This document shows positions 17,166-24,589 of a stretch of 64,000 nucleotides of DNA, one piece after another; within the stretch, counting starts at the first letter, position 1; each line of letters begins with the position of its first letter. The notes beneath the pieces are model-generated. The model was not told where the DNA came from. It did no database searches and worked only from the letters and a program-made list of their open reading frames with translations. This stretch comes from Aromatoleum petrolei (GTDB taxonomy: Bacteria; Pseudomonadota; Gammaproteobacteria; Burkholderiales; Rhodocyclaceae), in assembly GCF_017894385.1 (NCBI RefSeq), contig NZ_CP059560.1, positions 744,001 through 808,000 on the forward strand, written 5' to 3'. The translations under genes and the position numbers were made by a program.

Positions 17166-17381
17166 TCAGCGCTGAACCGGAGGCACGGTGAGCGAGCCGA
17201 AGAGCAGCTGCGGCAGCCCCATGCCCAGGAGGAACGCAACGATTGCCGACTGGCCCGCCGTGAAATCCCCGTGCGACAGCTCTGCGCCCACCGCGCCCAA
17301 AGCCGGGAGCATCATGTCCGTCGCCGTAGCGCCGACGACGAGGCACGCGGCGACGAAGGCGATGAACTCTCGCGAGTCCAT
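17166..17381 (-). pseudogene. N-terminal fragment of an MFS (Bcr/CflA-like) transporter
   Basis: 71 codons from the ATG at 17379-17381. The sequence carries the first two helices of a drug-resistance-type MFS carrier, with DMMLPALGAVGAEL and LLGMGLPQLLFGSL, the latter normally leading into the conserved loop D-R-x-G-R-R. Here it ends in unrelated residues and a stop. It starts 26 bp after the RND permease stop, so it once ended that operon or was inserted there. Twelve helices are expected in an intact gene, so the fragment cannot transport. Confidence 0.7.
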
Positions 17382-17407
17382 CGCCGGCTCGCGTCCCACC
17401 GCTCCGA

Positions 17408-19957
17408 TCACTCCTTCGCGCCGCCTGCAGCGGCTGCGACGGACGTGGGGCGAACGAATTCGACTGGCGGCCGACTGGCGGAACCTGCCGCCTTCAGCAC
17501 GTTTTCGCTCGGGGCGGGGACAACCGAATTTGTCGATGAGGCTTCGCGTGATAACTGCGCACTTTGGGAGCCCTTGCGGCGCACAGTTTCGTCCTTCAAG
17601 AGGAAAGCAGCCAAGCAGGGAATGACGATCAGGGCGCCGAGCATGTTCCATACGAACATGAAGGCCAGCAGCAGTCCCATATCGGCCTGGAACTTGATTG
17701 GAGACCACGCCCACGGCACGACCGCCGCCGCCAGCGTGATACCGATAAGCGCGACGACCTTGCCTGTGAAGACCAGTGCCTTGCAATAGGCTTCGGTGAG
17801 CGACAAACCCTCGCGCTGCGCGGCCAGCTGCACCGCCAGCAGGTACAGGGAATAATCCACGCCGATGCCAACCCCCAGCGCCGTGACCGGGAGGGTCGCG
17901 ACCTTGACGCCTATTCCCAACGTCACCATCAGCGCCTCGCACAGCAGCGAGGTGACAACCAGGGGGACTACGGCAACGACCACTGCGCGCCAGCTGCGGA
18001 AGGTGATGAAACACAGTGCAATCACCGCCGCATAGACGTAGAACAACATCTTCCGGTTGGCATCGCTGACGACGATGTTCGTCGCCGCTTCGATGCCCGA
18101 GTTCCCTGCAGCCAACAGGAACTTCCGTTCATTCGTGTTGTGCTCGGCCGCGAAGGCTTCGACCGTCTTGACGACTCGATCCAGCGTCTCCGCCTTATGG
18201 TCAGCGAGAAAGGCGATAATCGGTGCAACTGACCGGCTATCGTTGAACATCTCCGGATTGCCGTCATAAACATAGTTGAGCGCGTCGGCCACGACGTAGC
18301 TGTCGCGGTTCAGCGTGATCCACTTCGGCGATCCCTCGAAGCCAGCGGCGGTGTAGTTCCGCGCGAGGCTCGCCGCCGACACGGTCGTCTGCACGCCAGG
18401 CAGATCGCGCAGGATTTCCTCGAGGCGGTCCATTTCCAGCAGCGTTTCGTAAGTCACCAGTCCCTGCTCGGGCGTCGTGACGACGACCGCGAACTGGTCA
18501 CTGGAGAGCTGGTAGTGCGCCGTGATGAAGGCGTTATCGCGGTTGTAGGTGGAGTCGGGCCGCAGCTCCGGCGCACCGGGATCGAGGTCTCCGATCTTCA
18601 GATCCTGCGCCACCACGAGTGCCGCGACGGTCGCAACAACGGAAAATACGATCACGGCGAGCGCCCACGGCCGCTTCGTGAAACGCGCCAGCCAGCGTGC
18701 CAGAGGGTGGTCCTCCTCGTCCTCGCGCAGGGAACGCGCAGCCGCTGCGAGGCTGACGCCGGTGTACGAAAGCAGCACGGGAAGCAGGATCAGGTTGGTG
18801 AAGATCAGCACCGCGACGCCCGTGCTCGCGGCAACGGCCAGGTCGCGAATGACAGGGATGTCGATGACGGACAGTACGCCGAAGCCCACGGCATCGGCGA
18901 GCAGCGCCGTAAGCCCGGCCAGGAAGAGCCGGCGGAAGGTGTAGCGGGCGGCGACGTAGCGATGCGTGCCCCGACCGATGTCCTGCGTGATCCCGTTCAT
19001 CTTCTGCGCACCGTGCGAGACGCCGATCGCGAAGATCAGGAAGGGCACGAGCACCGAATACGGGTCGAGCACGAGGCCGAAAAGCCGCATCAGGCCGAGC
19101 TGCCAGGCGACCGCCACCAGCGAGCAGGTGACGACGAGGGCGGTGCTGCGCAGACAGCGGGTATAGGCCAGGATCAGGCCCGTGCAGATCACGGCGGCAT
19201 AGAGGAAGTAGGTGAAGACTTCGATCAGGCCGTGGATCAGATCTCCGACCAGTTGGGCGAAGCCGATGATGTAGATGTTGACGCCCTTGGCAGCGTATTC
19301 GGTGCGGATCGAATCGACCGCATCGCGGAAGGCGCGGTAGTCGAGCGCCTTGCCGCTCATGGCGTCGTGGCTGAGCAAGGGCACGAACAGCATGCTGGAA
19401 CGCTCGTCGTTCGCGACCAGCGAGCCGACGATGCCCGCCCGGCGCACGTTGTCGCGCAACGCCTCGATACTGGCCGGCGAACCGTCGTAAGTGTCGGGCA
19501 TCACCGCCCCGCCCTTGTAGCCCTCGGCGGTGATCTCCGTCCAACGCACGACCGGCATCCACAAAGACTTCATGAACGATCGATCGACGCCGGGAACAAG
19601 AAAGACGCGGTCGTTGATGTCGCGCAGCGCCGCGAGGTAGTCGGCGTCGTAGATGTCGCCGTTGGCATTCTCGACCACGATGCGGACGGAATTGCCCAGG
19701 CCTCGGAGGGAGGCGGTGTTCTGAAGGTAGTTCTGAATGAAGGGATGCGAGACCGGCATCATCTTCTCGAAGCTGGCATTGATCTCCAGCTTCGACGCCT
19801 GCAGGCCCAAGAGCACAGTGAGCAACGCGCAGGCGATGACAAGGATCATCCGGTTGTTGAAGATGATCCGCTCGAGCAGGCCTCCGGAGCGAGCATCGAA
19901 GTCCTCGGGCCGGGATATGACCGGCATGACTTCCAGTTTGTCGGTAGTGATGGACAT
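17408..19957 (-). CDS. MMPL/RND-superfamily permease
   Basis: 849 residues, inner-membrane permease with two repeats of one helix, a large periplasmic loop and five clustered helices. Helix-10 GIGVDYSLYLL keeps the Asp of the RND proton relay; the matching helix-4 segment (FAIGVSHGAQ) has no Asp. The architecture resembles the hopanoid/lipid transporters rather than AcrB, which is longer. It is the fourth gene of a module with YCF48, DUF1329 and DUF1302 proteins, duplicated at 35285-42093. A role in moving a hydrophobic substrate across the envelope is inferred. The last ~50 residues are a low-complexity tail (AAAAGGAKE). Confidence 0.88.
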   Translation of the reverse strand: MSITTDKLEVMPVISRPEDFDARSGGLLERIIFNNRMILVIACALLTVLLGLQASKLEINASFEKMMPVSHPFIQNYLQNTASLRGLGNSVRIVVENANGDIYDADYLAALRDINDRVFLVPGVDRSFMKSLWMPVVRWTEITAEGYKGGAVMPDTYDGSPASIEALRDNVRRAGIVGSLVANDERSSMLFVPLLSHDAMSGKALDYRAFRDAVDSIRTEYAAKGVNIYIIGFAQLVGDLIHGLIEVFTYFLYAAVICTGLILAYTRCLRSTALVVTCSLVAVAWQLGLMRLFGLVLDPYSVLVPFLIFAIGVSHGAQKMNGITQDIGRGTHRYVAARYTFRRLFLAGLTALLADAVGFGVLSVIDIPVIRDLAVAASTGVAVLIFTNLILLPVLLSYTGVSLAAAARSLREDEEDHPLARWLARFTKRPWALAVIVFSVVATVAALVVAQDLKIGDLDPGAPELRPDSTYNRDNAFITAHYQLSSDQFAVVVTTPEQGLVTYETLLEMDRLEEILRDLPGVQTTVSAASLARNYTAAGFEGSPKWITLNRDSYVVADALNYVYDGNPEMFNDSRSVAPIIAFLADHKAETLDRVVKTVEAFAAEHNTNERKFLLAAGNSGIEAATNIVVSDANRKMLFYVYAAVIALCFITFRSWRAVVVAVVPLVVTSLLCEALMVTLGIGVKVATLPVTALGVGIGVDYSLYLLAVQLAAQREGLSLTEAYCKALVFTGKVVALIGITLAAAVVPWAWSPIKFQADMGLLLAFMFVWNMLGALIVIPCLAAFLLKDETVRRKGSQSAQLSREASSTNSVVPAPSENVLKAAGSASRPPVEFVRPTSVAAAAGGAKE

Positions 19958-19993
19958 GGGAATTCTCTGTTGGTAGCGCTAAGGGCGCTTCGG

Positions 19994-21103
19994 TCACTTG
20001 CCGCTCGCGGCGGCTCCGTTGCCAGCGCTGATACGAACCCCTTCCAGTCCGGTCAACACGAGGCTGCCGTCGGCGAGGGACGCCATTCCGGTCATTCGCA
20101 TGGGCTGATCGAGGTTTGCGAGGACCGGTGCTTGCGCGGACCAGTCGCCGCGCAGGAGTTGCCCCGCGACATTGCCGAGCACGAAGGCACCGTTGACCGC
20201 CGTGCCGGCGGCGATCGTCTGTTCGCTCGACACGCGCAATGCCCGCCAGGTGTCCCCGCGGTCGTCGCTGCCATAGACGACCCCGCGCAAGCCGAAGGCG
20301 ATCAAGGCGCGCCCTTCTCCCGCAATGCCGAAAAAGCTGCCGTTATAGCCGGTCTCAATCGCTGCGAAACGCCCCGCCGACCGGTCAAACCGATAGATCC
20401 GCCCACGCTCGCCGACGATGTACAGGTCGCCGCCGACGCTACGGATTGCGTTGAGATTCAGGTATTCGCCGTTGTCGACGCGCTCCAGCCAGGGCTCCCA
20501 GGTTTTCCCGCCGTCACGCGTCGCCATCAGCATGCCGAAGGAGCCAACCGCATAGCCGATGTTCGCGTCCTCGAACCAGACGTCCAGCCAGGGTAGCGCC
20601 GGACCGGCGCGGTAATTCAGGTCGAGCTGCGCCGCGGCCGCTTGCACTTGCGGGTTCGGCGCCATCTTCGCGTAATGAGCCTTGAAGGTATCCGGCGCGC
20701 TGCGCCCATCGAGCTGCTTGATCCAGGTTGCTCCGCCATCCGCGCTATGCAGCACGACGCCTTCGTGGCCGACGGCCCACCCCAGCTTTGGAGTCGGAAA
20801 ATGCACGGAGAGCAGGTCGCTCTGGACGGGCACTTTCGCCTGCGTCCAGGTCTTGCCCTGGTCGTCGGACACGACAACGAGACCGCGCGGGCCGACCGCC
20901 ACCACGCGTTCACCGGCCACGGCGACCGCCATCAGCGGGCGCTTTGCCGGGTTCGTGCGCATCTCGGCGGGCGTGTCGAGGGGGTCGCGGAAGGTCGGCG
21001 CGGAGAACGCGGGTAATGAAAGCAGCAAGGCACAAAGACTTCCGGCGCAAACCGCCGATCTGAAAAGTGTACGCGGGCGTGGAAGGGACGAATTGCCTGC
21101 CAT
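19994..21103 (-). CDS. YCF48-like beta-propeller, exported
   Basis: 369 residues with a signal peptide (hydrophobic run up to LPAFSAP). Several Asp-box repeats are visible: SDDQGKTWTQ, SADGGATWIK, TRDGGKTWEP, SDDRGDTWRA. The fold is the YCF48/photosystem II assembly-type propeller, which in heterotrophs is often found beside RND permeases and DUF1302/DUF1329 genes. It is probably a periplasmic scaffold of the transport module. ATG at 21103 follows TTGAGGAC. Confidence 0.88.
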   Translation of the reverse strand: MAGNSSLPRPRTLFRSAVCAGSLCALLLSLPAFSAPTFRDPLDTPAEMRTNPAKRPLMAVAVAGERVVAVGPRGLVVVSDDQGKTWTQAKVPVQSDLLSVHFPTPKLGWAVGHEGVVLHSADGGATWIKQLDGRSAPDTFKAHYAKMAPNPQVQAAAAQLDLNYRAGPALPWLDVWFEDANIGYAVGSFGMLMATRDGGKTWEPWLERVDNGEYLNLNAIRSVGGDLYIVGERGRIYRFDRSAGRFAAIETGYNGSFFGIAGEGRALIAFGLRGVVYGSDDRGDTWRALRVSSEQTIAAGTAVNGAFVLGNVAGQLLRGDWSAQAPVLANLDQPMRMTGMASLADGSLVLTGLEGVRISAGNGAAASGK

Positions 21104-21214
21104 GGCGAAGTCCTCAATCGTGGTGGAATCAATCCTGAAGCGTTCCGAACAGAATTCGGGTGCGCTGGACCCAGACCAAGGCGGCCGGCTGATCGCCGGC
21201 CGCGGGCTGCACTC

Positions 21215-22624
21215 TTACCGGACGCCGCCTGCGGCGACGGCCTGGGGAGTCAACCTGACCGGCAGGCCCTCCGCAGTGTCATAGCTGCGGATCGAGTTGC
21301 CCGGTTCCTTGTGGCCCGTATTGAGGATGAAGTAGTTCCCCTTGATGAGGTCGTTCGTGCTCCACGTCTCGGTATTGAAGCCGCCCGTGTCGTAGGTCGG
21401 GAAGCCGTAGTAGTGGCTCACGCGCCACAGCGCTCCACCGTTGTCGTAGGCTTCCGACGCGACGATGCACCAGCAGTCCTCGTCCAGATAGAAGGTGCGC
21501 CGGCTGTAGGCGTGACGGGCACCTTCCTTGCGAAGGCCATCCACAACCCACACGCGGTGCTTTTCCCAGCGCACGGCCGACGGATTAATGTGCTTCGACC
21601 CCAGGATGTCCTTCACCTCGAGCGTGTTCGTCGGTCCGAACGCGTTGTAGGGAATGAGCATCTCCTTCTTGCCGACGATCTTGAAGTTGAAACGATCCAT
21701 GCGCCCGAGATAACCGTAGATGTCGTCCCACACGGTCACGCCACCATAACTCGCGATCGGCACGTCGTAACTGAACTCCGGGGCAAGACGCACGCGGCGC
21801 TGGCCGGGCGTGTAGAACCACACTTTCTGCCCCCCGTCCGCTGCATTTGGCGTGTAATAGTTCAGGAACACGATGCCGGCCGACGAGGGCGGCGAGGTCA
21901 GCGTGGCCGAGAAGCCGAACAGGGCGTCGAAGGTCTGGCTGCGCAGCTTGCCGTTCTTGTCATACCAGGGGTGAAGGAAATACTCGCTTGCCGACGGCAG
22001 CGTCGTCATGTTGCCCGCGCTATCGAGCAGGAAGCCCCCGCCGACGTTATGACTGACGGCTGCCGCATATCGCGCGGTCTGGTTCCACAGCACCTCGTAG
22101 CCCGTTTTCGGTATCGGGAACGGAATACCGGCATGCGGCAAACCGCCTTCGGCTGCACCGGATAGCGCATCGCCCTCGACTTCGCCCGTCAATTTGGCCG
22201 TGGTCGCGTTCTTAACTGTGTTCTGCAGCACCCACGCCGGATAACGGAAGCTGCGGTGGCTGGGATACACGTCGATACGGAAGCTCGGGTATTGCTTCAT
22301 CAGCGCCTTCGCGCCCTCGGTCAGCTCGGCTTCGTACTTCGCCATGTTCTTCGCATCGACCGAGTACAGTGGCTTTTCGTCCTTGTACGGATCCACGTAC
22401 TGCGCCATGGTCTTGGAATCATAGCCGGGCACCTTTTCCAGGCCCCCCGTGTACGCCGGGATGGAGTTGTCCTTGTTTCCCGCCTTCTCCGCACCGAATT
22501 CCGTCAACGTGGAGCCCAGTTGCTTTGCTTCATCGGCCGTGACCGCAGCGATCGTCGATGATGCGCCAATGACGCAGGCGCCGCCGACAACCAGCGTGCG
22601 GATGATGTCTTTTGTCCTGATCAT
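21215..22624 (-). CDS. DUF1329 periplasmic protein
   Basis: 469 residues with an N-terminal signal peptide (IIRTLVVGGACVIGASSTIAA). Family hallmarks include AGNKDNSIPAYTGG near the mature N-terminus, PGQRRVRLAPEFSYD and the C-terminal Y-L-D-E-D-x-W segment. DUF1329 proteins resemble outer-membrane lipoprotein-sorting folds (LolA/LolB-like) and almost always accompany DUF1302. A strong AGGAGGAGAC precedes the ATG. It is paralogous to the protein at 38876. Confidence 0.9.
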   Translation of the reverse strand: MIRTKDIIRTLVVGGACVIGASSTIAAVTADEAKQLGSTLTEFGAEKAGNKDNSIPAYTGGLEKVPGYDSKTMAQYVDPYKDEKPLYSVDAKNMAKYEAELTEGAKALMKQYPSFRIDVYPSHRSFRYPAWVLQNTVKNATTAKLTGEVEGDALSGAAEGGLPHAGIPFPIPKTGYEVLWNQTARYAAAVSHNVGGGFLLDSAGNMTTLPSASEYFLHPWYDKNGKLRSQTFDALFGFSATLTSPPSSAGIVFLNYYTPNAADGGQKVWFYTPGQRRVRLAPEFSYDVPIASYGGVTVWDDIYGYLGRMDRFNFKIVGKKEMLIPYNAFGPTNTLEVKDILGSKHINPSAVRWEKHRVWVVDGLRKEGARHAYSRRTFYLDEDCWCIVASEAYDNGGALWRVSHYYGFPTYDTGGFNTETWSTNDLIKGNYFILNTGHKEPGNSIRSYDTAEGLPVRLTPQAVAAGGVR

Positions 22625-22644
22625 GATGTCTCCTCCTAGGTGAT

Positions 22645-24363
22645 TCAGAACGACGTCTTGAGGGTGAGCTGCAACCAGCCCTTGTCGTTCAGACCAACGG
22701 CGCCGTTACCACCGAAGCCGGCATAGGATTCGCCGAGCCCCGGAATGTTGACGGAGTCACCGGTCTTCCATTTGTAGCCGTTGTATTGCAGCGCAATCGA
22801 GTGCTTGCTCTTGTAGGTCGCCTTGACGCCGACTGAGTAGATCTCGGCGTCCTCCGCATAGAAGGAGCCGGCGGCATAGGCCGGATTGCCGTGCACCCCT
22901 CGGGTATACGAAATGGGCATGCTCAAATCGACGCTTGGGAATACCTGCAGCCATTGCGGCTCGAACAGCACCGCGAAACCGAGCGCGTCCTTCGTCGCAC
23001 AGCCGTCCCACTTGTCCCCGCGCAACGCCGGATTCACGCTGTCGCGGCAGGCCCCGTAGCCGACACCGTTGAACATCGACTTGTTGCCCGTGACCTTCGC
23101 GAGGTGCGTATAGCTCAGTTCCGCGATCAGGACGCCGGAATCGTAGAAGGGCGTCGTGCCGAGCTGGACGAAGGCGTTGGCGATCACGTTGACGACATCG
23201 CCGGTCGCCCCTTCGGTCGTCGGCACGCCCGGAATCCCGTTGGTGAGCGAGCTGTTGAGGGCCGTGTCCTTGCGGTACGAGGCCTCGAAACCGGTGCTCA
23301 GCAGGCCGAAGCTGCGCTCGTAGCTGACGCCGAACAGCTTCACCTTCTGCGCGTAGGACAGGTGCAGCCTTCCGCCCCCGCTCGCGCCGACATCGGCGAG
23401 CGCCCAGGGATGGACCTCGTCGAGCTGCCGGTAATAAAAGCCCAGATCGCCCCCCGCCCATTCCGGCGACCAGGCGACCTTCACGCCGAAGTTCTGGTTG
23501 TTGTGGCCCGGCGTGTCGTCGTGGCCAGCCGAAACCGGGCCGCCCAGCGCGCCAGCCAGGGCACCGCCGCTCTTCGGGCCGCGATACAGAATATCGAACG
23601 GCCCGAGGAAAGTGCCGCCTTCGGGATAGCGGTTCCCGGCAAACTCGAGGAAGTACTGACCGGCGATCGACAATTCCGGCGACAGCTCGGTCTGCGCGAG
23701 GATCTGCGCGCGCGGCAGGAATAGCTCCTTCACTTCGGAGCCCGGCTGCGAGAAGCCCTTGATGTAATCGACCGGTGACTGCGAATACGCAATGTTCGAG
23801 AAGCCGAAGAAGAAGGCGTTGCCCCAGAATTGCGTCAGGCGCCCCGCTTTCAGGTAGACGGGCTTGTCGCCCACCTCGGTGTTCGCGAACACGAAGGCGT
23901 CGAGCAACTCTCCGCCCTCCATGTGATAGCGCTTGGTGTAATTGGAGTAGTGCCCGCTGGGATACGACAAGAAGGTCGAAAAGGCCGGATTCGGGTTCGT
24001 CTTGACCTCGTCGTCATAGGCGAAATCCTTCCACACCGATCCCGACAGGCGAAAGCCCATCCGGTCCTTGTAGACGGCCTGGAATTCGATCAGGTCCTGG
24101 ATGCGATTGGTGACCAGATCTCCCTTGTCGAACTTGTAGTCCGCTTCTGCATAGAACGGGTGATTGCCGAGCTTGTCGTCGCGGCTCTGCATCCGCGTAC
24201 CGACCGTGTATTGGATGGAGTTGTCCAGATTGACGGTCCACTCGGGTGGCGTATCGAACGTGAAGGCGTGCGCCGAAGCCGTTGCGAACATCGCGGATAT
24301 GACGGCGGCGACCCCCGTCAGACGCCGGCCGCGGTTGCTGTCGCGGGAACTGCTCATTCTCAT
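22645..24363 (-). CDS. DUF1302 outer-membrane protein
   Basis: 572 residues with a signal peptide (VAAVISAMFATASAHA). The sequence is rich in alternating-hydrophobicity strands and ends in a beta-barrel type terminal aromatic residue (LQLTLKTSF). DUF1302 proteins are predicted outer-membrane channels. It is the first gene of the module DUF1302-DUF1329-YCF48-RND and lies 20 bp before DUF1329. The ATG follows ACGGAGACACACC. Its likely operator is at 24500. The paralogue at 40243 is similar in design. Confidence 0.88.
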   Translation of the reverse strand: MRMSSSRDSNRGRRLTGVAAVISAMFATASAHAFTFDTPPEWTVNLDNSIQYTVGTRMQSRDDKLGNHPFYAEADYKFDKGDLVTNRIQDLIEFQAVYKDRMGFRLSGSVWKDFAYDDEVKTNPNPAFSTFLSYPSGHYSNYTKRYHMEGGELLDAFVFANTEVGDKPVYLKAGRLTQFWGNAFFFGFSNIAYSQSPVDYIKGFSQPGSEVKELFLPRAQILAQTELSPELSIAGQYFLEFAGNRYPEGGTFLGPFDILYRGPKSGGALAGALGGPVSAGHDDTPGHNNQNFGVKVAWSPEWAGGDLGFYYRQLDEVHPWALADVGASGGGRLHLSYAQKVKLFGVSYERSFGLLSTGFEASYRKDTALNSSLTNGIPGVPTTEGATGDVVNVIANAFVQLGTTPFYDSGVLIAELSYTHLAKVTGNKSMFNGVGYGACRDSVNPALRGDKWDGCATKDALGFAVLFEPQWLQVFPSVDLSMPISYTRGVHGNPAYAAGSFYAEDAEIYSVGVKATYKSKHSIALQYNGYKWKTGDSVNIPGLGESYAGFGGNGAVGLNDKGWLQLTLKTSF

Positions 24364-24499
24364 GGTGTGTCTCCGTCTCGTTCTTGGTAAGCGCCGATTC
24401 CCTTCGCGCGGGTACCGGCGCCCCCTCGTTTTGATCTTTCCATGGTCACCAGAGGCCTAGCTGTGCGAGCCTAGGTCATGATGCTAACGTCCTGCCGCA

Positions 24500-24516
24500 T
24501 ATGGTCCTCTACCATA
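24500..24516. promoter_or_regulatory. Palindrome TATGGT-N5-ACCATA upstream of the envelope operon
   Basis: Perfect 6-bp arms (24500-24505 and 24511-24516) lie about 135 bp upstream of the DUF1302 start. The half-site ACCATAC is shared with the palindrome at 44786-44800 in front of the MaoC operon, suggesting a common repressor. Experimental binding is unknown. Confidence 0.5.
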
Positions 24517-24526
24517 CCGTTTCATT

Positions 24527-24572
24527 AAAAAAATTTGACGCCCCTAGGGCCCCGGCCCCTTCCCGGCCGGGG
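24527..24572 (-). terminator. Possible rho-independent terminator of the PEP-synthase-like gene
   Basis: Perfect 8-bp stem (24550-24557 with 24565-24572, CCCCGGCC/GGCCGGGG), 7-nt loop. In the minus direction a seven-T run follows (24527-24533), but 16 nt separate stem and T-run, more than usual. It lies 18 bp after the stop at 24590. Confidence 0.45.
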
Positions 24573-24589
24573 ATTCGCGTCACCTTTCC

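Noticed and set aside
18515..20596. 693-codon plus-strand frame
   Set aside because: Antisense to the RND permease and YCF48 genes; composition (Arg, His, Gln, Asp-rich) is that of a shadow frame.
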